In this document: in pieces, positions 35,066 to 44,024 of the stretch | Position numbering within the stretch: position 1 is the first letter of the stretch | Layout of the letters: the number at the start of each line of letters is the position of its first letter | NCBI GenBank assembly: GCA_029555085.1 | Contig: JAKPTO010000003.1 | Coordinates: 1-49,432, forward strand | DNA: 49,432 nt | Direction: 5' to 3' | Source of the DNA: a bacterium | GTDB lineage: Bacteria; Patescibacteriota; Patescibacteriia; UBA1558; S5-K13 | Notes under the pieces: generated by a model | Databases searched by the model: none | The model's input: only the letters and a program-made list of their open reading frames with translations | What the model was told of the DNA's origin: nothing | Translations under genes and position numbers: made by a program

Positions 35066-36004
35066 TTATTTTCCCCTAGCAAGTTCTTTAAAGAAATTCA
35101 AAACATTATCATTTTCATACCAAGATCTCTTTTTCGAATCGCTTAAAATGTTCTCCCTAAAAGATTTCATTTCTTCTTGATCATTTAAATCTTTGAAAAA
35201 ATCTAGAATTCTTTCATACTCTCTTGCCACATCTTTTTGATTTACACTATTTGCATATTCAACAAAATATTCTAATTGCAATATTATTTGATCTATAATA
35301 ATTAAACGAAATGGATGATTGATAAGTTTTTCATTACTTCCTTTTTCATTATTCATTGTGGCTCTCCACAATCTTATTACGCTTTCTAAATTAATCATAT
35401 CAATCCCTATAATAAGCTTTGGAATATTTTCTAAAGATAATTTATCTGAATTCTCTGACTTAAAGTATTTCACATTTGCTAGTCTTCCATTTGTAATATC
35501 CCTTTTGATTGTGTTTATCTTTTTTGTTAATGCATCTGTATTAGAAGTAAGTGTCGCGTCATAAGCCAATGCTAAATGTTTATATTCATCTGATTCTTCT
35601 GGTAATAACTCCATCACGGTATCAACCTTATTATGATAATCATCATACTTACAAGTACTAATTGTATGCACATTCATACCAAGTATTAAATTTTGCTCTA
35701 TTTGATTATACAAAAGAGCCTCTAAAATTGTACCTATTTTTTTATTTTTTTTTGCTAAATCACTATTCGATTGATCAAAATCTTTTTCAAGGGCTTGTAC
35801 ATATTTTTTATCTTCATTTATTTGACTCTGTTCATATATAGTCAAAAAAGCTGGATCATCCATATCTATTGTATCAATCCCGAGCTGCTCAAGTGCAATT
35901 TTATAACATTCTTCTAAATATTCTGGATTTCTAAATGTTTCGTTGCTACGCTTAACCCTCTCTGCTTCTTTTAAGAGTCTATTTACACTACTTTCAAATG
36001 TCAT
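35066..36004 (-). CDS. Hypothetical protein with possible PD-(D/E)XK-like segment
   Basis: I take the start at the Met at 36004 (MTFESSVNRLLKEAERVKRS), giving 312 residues. The upstream 20 codons would add a hydrophobic stretch of the AT-rich leader. A segment at about residues 85-140 has LEALLYNQIEQNLILG, then TCKYDDYHNKVDTVMEL. The order E..(Q/E)..D..V D.V.E resembles the core of PD-(D/E)XK nuclease-like proteins and of small CPR families with KYDDYxNGVD. The rest is helical and charged. Function is unknown. It is co-oriented with rnpB and separated from it by 45 bases. Confidence 0.4.
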   Translation of the reverse strand: MTFESSVNRLLKEAERVKRSNETFRNPEYLEECYKIALEQLGIDTIDMDDPAFLTIYEQSQINEDKKYVQALEKDFDQSNSDLAKKNKKIGTILEALLYNQIEQNLILGMNVHTISTCKYDDYHNKVDTVMELLPEESDEYKHLALAYDATLTSNTDALTKKINTIKRDITNGRLANVKYFKSENSDKLSLENIPKLIIGIDMINLESVIRLWRATMNNEKGSNEKLINHPFRLIIIDQIILQLEYFVEYANSVNQKDVAREYERILDFFKDLNDQEEMKSFRENILSDSKKRSWYENDNVLNFFKELARGK

Positions 36005-36073
36005 ATTATTTTTATTAATTATAAATATTATTATTAATATACTATATAAATTAATTATAGGCAAAATTAAGTA

Positions 36074-36101
36074 TTGACAAAAATAAATGGTATGCTATAA
36101 T
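36074..36101 (+). promoter_or_regulatory. Promoter of the 36134-36415 gene
   Basis: TTGACA at 36074-36079 and TATAAT at 36096-36101 with a 16-base spacer, plus an extended -10 (TGCTATAAT). Confidence 0.85.
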
Positions 36102-36133
36102 ATGAGTTCCTAAAAATTCTAAAGGGGGAAAAT

Positions 36134-36415
36134 ATGATATTTATCAAAAATCCACTGGAAAAAAAATTGGTTATGAATTTTATGGATGACTCGTGGATTA
36201 AAAAGCTTTTAATTTGGATTATAAATCACAGGGGCGATCTAGAGATTCATATTGACTGGGGATGGGAATATAAAACAATCAAACCCACCCTATCAAATCC
36301 AATAAGAATAATTGGATTAAAAAATTCAACAATGATTTTCTGGGATGAATTTTTGTGTCTCAACAAAAACGACAACCCAATTAAATTCATTAAAGAGTTA
36401 GTGAAGGATTTATAG
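36134..36415 (+). CDS. Orphan 93-residue protein
   Basis: The start MIFIKNPLEKKLVMNFMDDS has a strong G-rich ribosome site (AAAGGGGG, 6 bases upstream). The protein is rich in Trp and Ile (KKLLIWIINHRGDLEIHIDW, then TMIFWDEFLCL) and looks soluble and amphipathic. No family is recognised. It is one of only a few plus-strand genes and is a one-gene unit with consensus promoter and terminator. It is inserted between rnpB-linked and glycosyltransferase genes. The wholly monocistronic layout parallels the 29451 gene and the 6249 transcript. Confidence 0.7.
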   Translation: MIFIKNPLEKKLVMNFMDDSWIKKLLIWIINHRGDLEIHIDWGWEYKTIKPTLSNPIRIIGLKNSTMIFWDEFLCLNKNDNPIKFIKELVKDL

Positions 36416-36453
36416 AGCTAGGATTCTAAAAAGAATTTCAGCTCTATTTTTTT
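36414..36453 (+). terminator. Terminator of the 36134-36415 gene
   Basis: AGAGCT (36414-36419) pairs with AGCTCT (36440-36445). An inner stem GATTCT/AGAATT and a run of Ts follow. The stem overlaps both the stop codon and the stop of the minus-strand GT4 gene. Confidence 0.8.
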
Positions 36454-37547
36454 ATAGAATTAAAAACTTCAATTGTTTTTCTCGCTGTATTTTCCCATGT
36501 ATAATTATCTAAAATCTGATAATTTTTTTCAACTAAATAATTTCTAAACTCTTTATCCACTAATATTTTCATGGCCTTTTTTATAGCGTCTTTTGAAAAA
36601 TCTTGAGTGTAACAATTTTCATCTAAACCTATTTCTCTGAAAACTTCTATATCAGAAATCAAAAGTGGGACTTTTGAAATCACTGCCTCAAGTATTGTCA
36701 TTCCAAATCCTTCAAAATTTGAAAAGTTCAAATACAAAGAGCAGTTTTTGAGAATTTGAATTTTCTCTTCTTCATTTACATAACCCAAAATTTTTATATT
36801 ATCTTTAAACCTTGAATTATCGATTCTTAATTTTATTTTATCATACCCATATCCAAACTTGCCAATTAAAACCAATTCATAATCTGTGCCAAATTCATTG
36901 CAATAATTTTCATAAAAATCTATAAGACCAACTATATTTTTCTTTGTTTCTAATCTTCCGATATATACAAAATATTTTTTTAAATTAAATTTTTCCAATA
37001 CTCCTCTATCTTCGATTATATTATATTTTTCAAAATCAATTCCATGCTCAATAACTTTAACTTTATTTTCATCAATTTTATAAAATTTTACTATGTCCTT
37101 TTTTGTAAATTCCGATGGAGAAATTATAATATCTGCTTTTTTTAATTTTTTTGCGCCTAATTTAAGTGATAATAATTGTAATTTTGAATAATATTTCGGG
37201 TAATACTCATAACCCAAATCGTGCCATGTAATAATTTTTTTGAATTTACATGCTGGTAAATTATGAGCTGGGGAAAAAAATAAATCTAAATTATATTTTT
37301 TAATTCCTGAACTTAATTTTATAATTGTCCAAAATTTTTTTATTGGCCAATTTAAAATAACATTTTCTACATTTTCAAATTTAGTAAATTCTTCGCTTAA
37401 TTTCTCCCTGGAAAATAAAAAATATTGATTTTCTCTATCAATATTTAAAATATTTTTAACAACATAATAAGAATACCACTCCGTGCCAGTTTTCTCTTTT
37501 ATTTCAATTCTTGAACAATCAATTCCAATATTCATAATTTTAGCCAA
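36444..37547 (-). CDS. GT4 glycosyltransferase
   Basis: A GT-B protein. The likely start is the Met at 37535 (MNIGIDCSRIEIKEKTGTEW). The donor-binding part has YIGRLETKKNIVGLIDFY, and the E-x7-E motif is in NFEGFGMTILEAVISKVPLL. It lies outside the main glycosyltransferase run, downstream of the second mreB, and has its own codon-for-codon divergence from the other three. Acceptor unknown. Confidence 0.85.
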   Translation of the reverse strand: MAKIMNIGIDCSRIEIKEKTGTEWYSYYVVKNILNIDRENQYFLFSREKLSEEFTKFENVENVILNWPIKKFWTIIKLSSGIKKYNLDLFFSPAHNLPACKFKKIITWHDLGYEYYPKYYSKLQLLSLKLGAKKLKKADIIISPSEFTKKDIVKFYKIDENKVKVIEHGIDFEKYNIIEDRGVLEKFNLKKYFVYIGRLETKKNIVGLIDFYENYCNEFGTDYELVLIGKFGYGYDKIKLRIDNSRFKDNIKILGYVNEEEKIQILKNCSLYLNFSNFEGFGMTILEAVISKVPLLISDIEVFREIGLDENCYTQDFSKDAIKKAMKILVDKEFRNYLVEKNYQILDNYTWENTARKTIEVFNSIKK

Positions 37548-37595
37548 CTTTGGACTGTTAGTTTTTAGTTTCCAAAAATTAATTACTAAAAAATA

Positions 37596-38609
37596 CTACT
37601 TCGAGGATAATAAGCTTCTCTTATATGATTCTAAATTTTCAAGTGCGATTCCAGTTCCTTTTGCTACACAAAGATATGGATGATCAGATACATATGTTGG
37701 AACTCCTGTTGTCTGAGTAAATAATTTATCAAGATTTCTAAGCTGAGCCGTGCCTCCAGACAAAATCATTCCTTTATCCATTACATCAGCGGATAATTCC
37801 GGAGGAGTATCAAATAAAACTGATTTTATTGCTGAAATAATACCGTAAATATCATTTTGCAATGCTTCTGTTATATCATCTGATGTTATTCTTAAAATTC
37901 TTGGAAGTCCGGTTATCATATCTCTACCTTTTATTTGCATGCTCATTTTCTCTTTATCATCTAGAAATAAAGCTGAACCAATTTTAATCTTTGATTGTTC
38001 TGATGTTGATTCACCTATTGCTAATCCATATTTTTTCTTTATGTGCTCCATTATAGCTAAATCAAATCTAGTACCACCAATTCTAACAGATTTACAAGTT
38101 ACTATTCCACCAAGCGATATAACGGCTATTTCTGTTGTACCACCACCAAGTTCAACTATCATATGTCCTGAAGCTGATCCAATTGGAATTTCCGCACCTA
38201 TCGCGGCTGAGAGTGGTTGTTTAATTATATAAGCAGCTTTTGCTCCAGCAGAAATTGTAGCGCCGATAACAGCCCTTCTTTCTGTTGAAGTAATCCCAGC
38301 TGGAACAGATATCATAATTTCAGGTCTAAATATTTTAATTCCCGAAAGCGCTTTGTTGATAAAATATCTCAACATACTCTCGGTGGTTTTATAATCAGCT
38401 ATAACTCCATCTTTCAATGGTCTGTATGCCATTATAGAATCTGGGGTTCGACCAATCATTTCCTTGGCTTCATTTCCAACAGCCAGTACTTTTTTGTCTA
38501 TTGTTGAAATAGCAACAACAGAAGGTTCATTTATTATAATTCCCTTTTTTGGTACATAAACTAATGTTGTTGTTGTACCAAGATCTATTGCAATTTTTTT
38601 TCTAAACAT
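37596..38609 (-). CDS. mreB: MreB-like actin homologue (second copy)
   Basis: A 337-residue protein. The phosphate-1 loop is KIAIDLGTTTTLVYVP and the phosphate-2 loop is MIVELGGGTTEIAVIS. The adenosine region is GMILSGGTAQLRNLD, with connecting motifs FRPEIMISVPAGITSTERRAV. It polymerises at the membrane to guide elongation. It differs from the 350-residue copy at 42415-43467 throughout, so this is an old paralogue and not a recent copy. Its start overlaps the end of greA by one base. Confidence 0.93.
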   Translation of the reverse strand: MFRKKIAIDLGTTTTLVYVPKKGIIINEPSVVAISTIDKKVLAVGNEAKEMIGRTPDSIMAYRPLKDGVIADYKTTESMLRYFINKALSGIKIFRPEIMISVPAGITSTERRAVIGATISAGAKAAYIIKQPLSAAIGAEIPIGSASGHMIVELGGGTTEIAVISLGGIVTCKSVRIGGTRFDLAIMEHIKKKYGLAIGESTSEQSKIKIGSALFLDDKEKMSMQIKGRDMITGLPRILRITSDDITEALQNDIYGIISAIKSVLFDTPPELSADVMDKGMILSGGTAQLRNLDKLFTQTTGVPTYVSDHPYLCVAKGTGIALENLESYKRSLLSSK

Positions 38610-39088
38610 TATTTTATATCTAAAATTTTACACTTTATTATGCCCCTTGGAACATCTACTTCAAACTCATCTCCTTTGGATTTTCCCACAAACGATTTAC
38701 CAAGTGGAGAATTATAAGAAATTAATCCTTTTAGTGGATCGCTATCAGTGGCTCCGACAATTTCAAACTCCTTTCTCTCTCCATCAAAATCAACAACGAT
38801 TTTTGATCCAATACCAATAGCATCACCCCTTGAAGAGACTGATGTGTCTACGACACTAGATGTTTTAAAAAGATGCTCAATTTCTAAAATTCTGCCCTCT
38901 ATAAAAGCTTGTTCTTCCTTTGCATCTTGATATTCTGCATTTTCAGATAAATCCCCAAATTCTCTTGCTTTATCTATTCTTTTTGCCACTTCCAATCTTT
39001 TCGTCTTTTTTAAATATTCAAGCTCTTCTTTTAATTTTTTATATCCATCTTCTGTTAGAAAACTTTTATTTACCATAAATTTGTTCAT
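38609..39088 (-). CDS. greA: Transcription elongation factor GreA
   Basis: A 159-residue protein. The N-terminal coiled coil includes FLTEDGYKKLKEELEYLKK and the tip DKAREFGDLSENAEYQDAKE, whose acidic residues enter the RNA polymerase secondary channel and stimulate cleavage of backtracked RNA. The C-terminal domain ends SPLGKSFVGKSKGDEFEVDVP. Length is standard. The start could be Met1 or Met5. Confidence 0.96.
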   Translation of the reverse strand: MNKFMVNKSFLTEDGYKKLKEELEYLKKTKRLEVAKRIDKAREFGDLSENAEYQDAKEEQAFIEGRILEIEHLFKTSSVVDTSVSSRGDAIGIGSKIVVDFDGERKEFEIVGATDSDPLKGLISYNSPLGKSFVGKSKGDEFEVDVPRGIIKCKILDIK

Positions 39089-39134
39089 TTTAATAGAAAA
39101 ACTAGACAGCGCAAAAGCTCCCTATCACAATTAT

Positions 39135-41078
39135 TCAAGGCAAAACTTCGTTTTGCCTATCTTCAAGATACCATAATAAAATATCTCTAGCAAGTGGAAC
39201 AGCAACACTACTACCCTCTCCACCACCCTCTATTATAATTGTAATAACTATTTCTGGATTTTCATATGGCGCATAACCAGTAAACCAAGCGTGTGTTTTC
39301 CCCTCGTTGCCAAATTGCGCTGTTCCTGTTTTACCAGCTGTTGCAAAAGGAAGAGTATTTAAAAATCTAGAACTACCAGAAATAACCCCCTCTCTCATAC
39401 CATCCTGAACTATCGCAATATTTTCTTTACTAATAAAATTGGAATTTTTTATATTTATCGGCATTTTATTTACTGCGCCAGTATTTTCAACTATTGAATC
39501 AACTATCTTTGGCTCGTACAAAATACCACCATTTGCAATTACACTTGTCATCATTGCTACTTGAAGTGGTGTAACAAGCGCATCTCCCTGTCCAATACTT
39601 AAATGATATGTATCTCCTATATACCACGCCTCATTTTTTGTTTCTTTTTTCCACTTTTCTGTTGGTAAAAACCCATCAGCCTCAGATGGTAAATCAACTC
39701 CAAGTTTCTCCGATAAACCAAATTTTTTTCCATATTCTACTATTTTTTCAAGTCCAAGTCCTTGAAAATCATTATTACCACCACCAACAATATAAAAAAA
39801 TGTATTAACTGATTCTGCAATGGCCTTTTTTACATTGGTAATTCCGTGACCTCCAGATTTCCAATCAGGAAAAAACCATTGTCCAAATCTAATGCCACCA
39901 GTACTCAAAAAGCTAGTTTTTGTATCAATTATTTTTTCTTGCAAACCAGCACAAGCAACTATTAACTTAAAAGTTGAACCAGGGGGATACTCCCCTGAAA
40001 TTGCCCTGAAAAACATTGGAAAATTTTCATCCTCTACAAGTTGTTTATATTTCTCGTTATCTAATTTTTCAGAAAAAATATTATTATCATAAGAAGGTAA
40101 TGATAAAATAGACAAAATTCTTCCATTTCTCGGATCAACAGCTACAATACTTGCTTTCTTAAACCCGGTTTTATTTAAAACATTTGATAATAATTCATAA
40201 ATTTTTGTCTGCAAATCCCAATCAAGCGACAATACAAGATTTTTACCATCAATAGGTTTTTCATAGGCAACTTCCTTAATTTCCTGCCCCAATGAATTGA
40301 CTTCAATTTTTCTTTTTCCAAACTTACCACGTAAATAATTTTCATATGAATATTCTAGACCAGTTTGTCCTATTTTATCATCAAGATAATAATCACTATC
40401 TTTTAATTTTAAATATTCATTCTCTGAAATTTTACCCATATATCCTAAAATATGAGAAAGCATTTCCTTATAAATATATTCTCTCTTATTTTTTATAACA
40501 ACAGAAACTCCATTTAAATTTTTTATAGTCACCATCAACTTCATGGCATCATCATAATCTAGGGACTCTTTTATAATTCTCGGCTGAAAATTTTCAAGAG
40601 TATTATCCGAAACATATTTTGATAAATCCAACTCATTGTCCCTAAGAGCTTGTCTTAAAATATTTTGTACTTTTAAAAATTCATCATTATTCTCAGGAAG
40701 ATCTATTGGCACAATCTGTAAAGAAAAACTTGCCCCATTTTTTAAAAGTGGCTTTAAATTTTTATCATAAATAATCCCCCTATTTGGCTCAACTCTTTTT
40801 ATTCTAATTCTATTTTTATCTGCAAAAATTCTATAATCATCTCCTCTTATAACCTGTAAATAAAAAACTCTACCAAGAATCAATACCCATATACCAATCA
40901 TAAAAATAATCATTATTGAAAATCTATACTTATTTAATAAAACTCCTATGCTACTACCACCATCAAATGTATTTAAAAAATCCCCCATTTCTTTTTTGTG
41001 GGAATAGTCTTTTATTATAGAATTTTTTTTATCTGGTCTGGATTTTAAATCTAGATCAGATATTTCAAAATAATCCAT
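39135..41078 (-). CDS. mrdA: Penicillin-binding protein 2 (MrdA)
   Basis: A 647-residue class B PBP. A TM at about 54-75 is followed by the dimerisation/pedestal domain. The transpeptidase shows the active serine in PPGSTFKL (Ser368, Lys371), SVN at 423-425 (ESVNTFFY) and KTGTAQ at 583-588. It cross-links peptidoglycan during elongation with a SEDS partner. The cytoplasmic N-terminal tail is about 50 residues longer than usual. It lies between mreD and greA, as expected for the elongasome cluster. Confidence 0.94.
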   Translation of the reverse strand: MDYFEISDLDLKSRPDKKNSIIKDYSHKKEMGDFLNTFDGGSSIGVLLNKYRFSIMIIFMIGIWVLILGRVFYLQVIRGDDYRIFADKNRIRIKRVEPNRGIIYDKNLKPLLKNGASFSLQIVPIDLPENNDEFLKVQNILRQALRDNELDLSKYVSDNTLENFQPRIIKESLDYDDAMKLMVTIKNLNGVSVVIKNKREYIYKEMLSHILGYMGKISENEYLKLKDSDYYLDDKIGQTGLEYSYENYLRGKFGKRKIEVNSLGQEIKEVAYEKPIDGKNLVLSLDWDLQTKIYELLSNVLNKTGFKKASIVAVDPRNGRILSILSLPSYDNNIFSEKLDNEKYKQLVEDENFPMFFRAISGEYPPGSTFKLIVACAGLQEKIIDTKTSFLSTGGIRFGQWFFPDWKSGGHGITNVKKAIAESVNTFFYIVGGGNNDFQGLGLEKIVEYGKKFGLSEKLGVDLPSEADGFLPTEKWKKETKNEAWYIGDTYHLSIGQGDALVTPLQVAMMTSVIANGGILYEPKIVDSIVENTGAVNKMPINIKNSNFISKENIAIVQDGMREGVISGSSRFLNTLPFATAGKTGTAQFGNEGKTHAWFTGYAPYENPEIVITIIIEGGGEGSSVAVPLARDILLWYLEDRQNEVLP

Positions 41079-41079
41079 A

Positions 41080-41589
41080 TCATCCTATCGAAATAAATCT
41101 ATTTTTAGTTTTACGAGAGAATATATTAGTAAAAAAATAAAGTATAGAAGCAACAATTACATTAAAAAACATTCCTTCAAGCAACATAATCAGATGCTTT
41201 TTAAAATTTATATTATACATTCCCCAACCAAGACTCTTTATTAATATATTAAAAACTGGAAAAAGAATAAACAACAAAACAACTCCTATTAAATTCATCC
41301 AAACATAAGTAGAAAACCTATCATTAGGCAATAACTCCTTTTCTATATAATAAAGCGCTGTAAAAATTAATAAAAAAGAAAAAATATAAGCTCCAAAATT
41401 TATTGCAAAAAAATCTAAGATTAATCCACCCAAAAAAGCCATTAACAATGCGTCATTTGGTCCATAAAAAAATAGAATATAAATAAAAAATATAAGCGAA
41501 ATATTTAAATTAAAAATTCCAAAATCGAAACTAGATTGTATTATAGAAAAAATCAAACATAGGAAAATTATAAGAATTTTAAATCTCAT
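41080..41589 (-). CDS. mreD: Rod shape-determining protein MreD
   Basis: A 169-residue polytopic protein with five to six TM segments, FYGPNDALLMAFLGGLILDFF matching the MreD family. It anchors the elongation complex. Its ATG overlaps the last bases of mreC, and it stops one base before mrdA starts. Confidence 0.85.
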   Translation of the reverse strand: MRFKILIIFLCLIFSIIQSSFDFGIFNLNISLIFFIYILFFYGPNDALLMAFLGGLILDFFAINFGAYIFSFLLIFTALYYIEKELLPNDRFSTYVWMNLIGVVLLFILFPVFNILIKSLGWGMYNINFKKHLIMLLEGMFFNVIVASILYFFTNIFSRKTKNRFISIG

Positions 41590-42386
41590 TGAATTATCAT
41601 AACATTAACAAAGTTTAAAAAATTGATATCAAAAAATGGATATATAATAGCTGTTTTAAAATAATCTCCATCTGAAAAAGACAATTCTTTTATATGTCCA
41701 ATAACCAAACCTCTTGGGATATGCTCCTCAAAACCAGAGCTTATTATAATATCACCCTGTTTAACTTTAGAATCAAGCGGTATATAATGCATTTCCATTG
41801 CATTTGCTAAATTACCACTCAATATTCCCGAAATTTTTTCCTCTCCTAAAATTGAAACGCTAATTAAACTATTTCTATCAGATAAAAGCATTACATCTGA
41901 AAAATGATCGTCTGCTTTTAGTATTGTTCCTATTAGAACACCATTATATAAAACTGGTAAATCGTCAAAAACTCCATCTTCTTTTCCTATATTTATTCTT
42001 ACAATATTACCACTATCTAAATTAAATCCCGACACAACCTCTCCTGTTACAAATTTAAAATTCGAGCTCTTGACATAAGCTAATTCATTTTTCAATACCG
42101 CGTTCTCTTCTTTTAATTGCTCTAATTGAGCATAGTCAATTATTTTTTCAGATAACTGTTTATTTATATCCTCTATTTTATTTTTAATTTCCTTATAGTG
42201 AAAAACATAATAAAAATAAGAATCCATGCCTTGACTTAAATCATAAGAAGCTGATCTTGGTTTCTCCGTAATTCTAAAAAAAAAGTTTTTAATTGGGGAG
42301 AGTAATTTATTATAGTTAAGAATGATAAATAATACTGAGATTATTATAATCCATAAAAATAACTTTCTTTTTATTGGTTTTCTCAT
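41586..42386 (-). CDS. mreC: Rod shape-determining protein MreC
   Basis: A 266-residue bitopic protein. TM at about 11-25, then a coiled coil (about 65-105) and the beta-rich domain with NIGKEDGVFDDLPVLYNGVLI, VMLLSDRNSLISV and GDIIISSGFEEHIPRGLVIG. The last two are family hallmarks. It links MreB/MreD with PBP2 outside the membrane. Confidence 0.92.
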   Translation of the reverse strand: MRKPIKRKLFLWIIIISVLFIILNYNKLLSPIKNFFFRITEKPRSASYDLSQGMDSYFYYVFHYKEIKNKIEDINKQLSEKIIDYAQLEQLKEENAVLKNELAYVKSSNFKFVTGEVVSGFNLDSGNIVRINIGKEDGVFDDLPVLYNGVLIGTILKADDHFSDVMLLSDRNSLISVSILGEEKISGILSGNLANAMEMHYIPLDSKVKQGDIIISSGFEEHIPRGLVIGHIKELSFSDGDYFKTAIIYPFFDINFLNFVNVMIIQ

Positions 42387-42414
42387 ATATTTATTTTATA
42401 TCTTCAAAAAAATC

Positions 42415-43467
42415 CTATCTTTTTTTGTAGTCAGAAGTAGAAGGTAGTAGTAGGTCTTTTAAATTATCAAAATCTTCTAAAACTATCCCTATGCCTCTAG
42501 CAACAGTAGTCAATGAATCATCAGCTATCACAACCGGAATTAAAGTTTCTTCATATATGAGTTTATCTAAACCTCTTAATCCAGCACCGCCACCAGATAA
42601 AATCATACCTCTTTGATAAAGATCGGCAACAATTTCTGGAGGTGTTTGTTCTATAACATCTTTTATTGCAATGATTATGGAATCCACGGATCTTTTTATG
42701 GCGTCTCTTATTTCATCACTCTTTATTACTATTTCTTTCGGCAATCCATTCAATAAATTTCTACCTCTAATTTTTATTCTCAATCCTTTTTCAAGTGGTA
42801 AAACACTGCCTATTTTTATTTTTGCCTGTTCTGCAGATCTAGGACCGAGCAATATATTATATTTTTCCCTTATGTATTCAATTATATCATTGTCTAATTT
42901 TTCTCCGGCAATTTTTAATGATTTTGATGAAACTATTCCACCAAGCGAAATAACTGCAATTTCTGTTTTACCACCACCCATTTCAACAACCATACTACCA
43001 TTAGCTTCCTGTATTGGTAATCTAGCGCCTATTGAGGTGGCGATTGGTTGTTCAATAAGGTGCACTGCTCTAGCTCCTGCTGAAATTGCAACATCTTCTA
43101 CTGCTTTTCTTTCTACCTCTGTTATATCAAGTGGAACGCCGATTATTATTCTAGGACGAGGTGCGAAGGAAAATGATTCTTTATGGATTTTATCAACAAA
43201 ATATTTCATCATTTTTTCTGCAACTTCAAAATCAGAAATGATGCCATTTCTCAATGGCTGAACAGCTGAAATATGTTGAGGTGTTTTCCCTAGCATGCGC
43301 CTTGCTTCTTCACCAACTGATAAAATTTGATCTGTTCTTAAATTTATTGCAACAACAGATGGTTCATTTATTACAATGCCTTTGGTTTTTAAATAAACTA
43401 GAGTGTTTGATGTCCCCAGATCAACACCTATGCCTTTTGATAATTTTCCAAAAAAATTTTTCAACAT
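42415..43467 (-). CDS. mreB: Rod shape-determining protein MreB
   Basis: A 350-residue actin-like ATPase. GIGVDLGTSNTLVYLKTKG is the phosphate-1 loop, MVVEMGGGKTEIAVISLGG the phosphate-2 loop, and GMILSGGGAGLRGLDKLI the adenosine motif. RPRIIIGVPLDITEVERKAV is conserved. It directs the wall synthesis machinery along the cell body. It is the first gene of mreB-mreC-mreD-mrdA and so the main copy; a second lies at 37596-38609. Confidence 0.95.
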   Translation of the reverse strand: MLKNFFGKLSKGIGVDLGTSNTLVYLKTKGIVINEPSVVAINLRTDQILSVGEEARRMLGKTPQHISAVQPLRNGIISDFEVAEKMMKYFVDKIHKESFSFAPRPRIIIGVPLDITEVERKAVEDVAISAGARAVHLIEQPIATSIGARLPIQEANGSMVVEMGGGKTEIAVISLGGIVSSKSLKIAGEKLDNDIIEYIREKYNILLGPRSAEQAKIKIGSVLPLEKGLRIKIRGRNLLNGLPKEIVIKSDEIRDAIKRSVDSIIIAIKDVIEQTPPEIVADLYQRGMILSGGGAGLRGLDKLIYEETLIPVVIADDSLTTVARGIGIVLEDFDNLKDLLLPSTSDYKKR

Positions 43468-43468
43468 A

Positions 43469-43708
43469 TTATTTAAAAAATTCTTTATTTAATAATTGCA
43501 AAGATTCTTTTTGTGATATTATTGTGCCTACTTTTTCATCTCTTTTTTTTACTTCAATCTTATCTCCCAATTTATCACTTAACACAAATCTATAATAAAT
43601 TCCAATTAAATCAGAGTCATTAAATTTCACTCCAGCATTTTCATTTCTATCATCATATAGTACTTCAATATTATTTTTTTGTAAAATGTCATAAAATTGA
43701 TAATTCAC
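43469..43708 (-). pseudogene. ProRS anticodon-binding domain fragment (proS remnant or stand-alone domain)
   Basis: 79 residues match only the end of the anticodon-binding domain of prolyl-tRNA synthetase: IEVLYDDRNENAGVKFNDSDLIGIYYRFVLSDK then GDKIEVKKRDEK. In intact ProRS this domain follows the class II catalytic core, which is entirely absent here: upstream is a different gene with only a 16-base gap. The order rseP-proS is known from many bacteria, so this looks like the stub of a former proS at its ancestral place. The reading frame is intact and sits directly before mreB, so a retained small RNA- or protein-binding domain is possible. Confidence 0.7.
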
Positions 43709-43724
43709 TACTTAAGTATATAAT

Positions 43725-44024
43725 TCAAATATATTTTGACATTACATTCAATATTCTTTTAATTTCCTTATTTACATTTTCATCATCATAATCTCCACTA
43801 TGAGCAGTATGTCCCTTATAAGATGCTTTTTTCTGATCTAGATGCAAATCAAACTCATGCAAATCTTTATTTTTTTTAAAATATAAATGCCATCTAGGGT
43901 AGAATCCGATATTTGACAATCTTCTTATGTAACTATTCTCGTATCTTGGGTGCAAATGATAACCACAATCTCTCAAAATGGTATTTAAATTTTCTTTAAA
44001 TTCTGCTTTTACTTGAAATTTCAT
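43725..44024 (-). CDS. Conserved hypothetical protein, 99 residues
   Basis: A small His-rich soluble protein, starting MKFQVKAEFKENLNTILRDC and containing HLDQKKASYKGHTAHSGDYD. I believe similar short proteins are common in CPR genomes (LHLDQKxxSYKGxxAHSGEYD) but know no function. The conserved His/Asp residues suggest a possible metal site. It starts one base after rseP ends, so it is part of that operon. Confidence 0.65.
   Translation of the reverse strand: MKFQVKAEFKENLNTILRDCGYHLHPRYENSYIRRLSNIGFYPRWHLYFKKNKDLHEFDLHLDQKKASYKGHTAHSGDYDDENVNKEIKRILNVMSKYI

Noticed and set aside
39139-39160. GGCAAAAC-TTC-GTTTTGCC hairpin as terminator of mrdA
   Set aside because: The stem is good but lies across the end of the coding region and no T-run follows on the minus strand.
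42671-43261. 196-residue plus-strand ORF
   Set aside because: It is antisense to mreB, whose actin motifs are unmistakable; the frame is a shadow with Ile/Ser/Pro-rich content.
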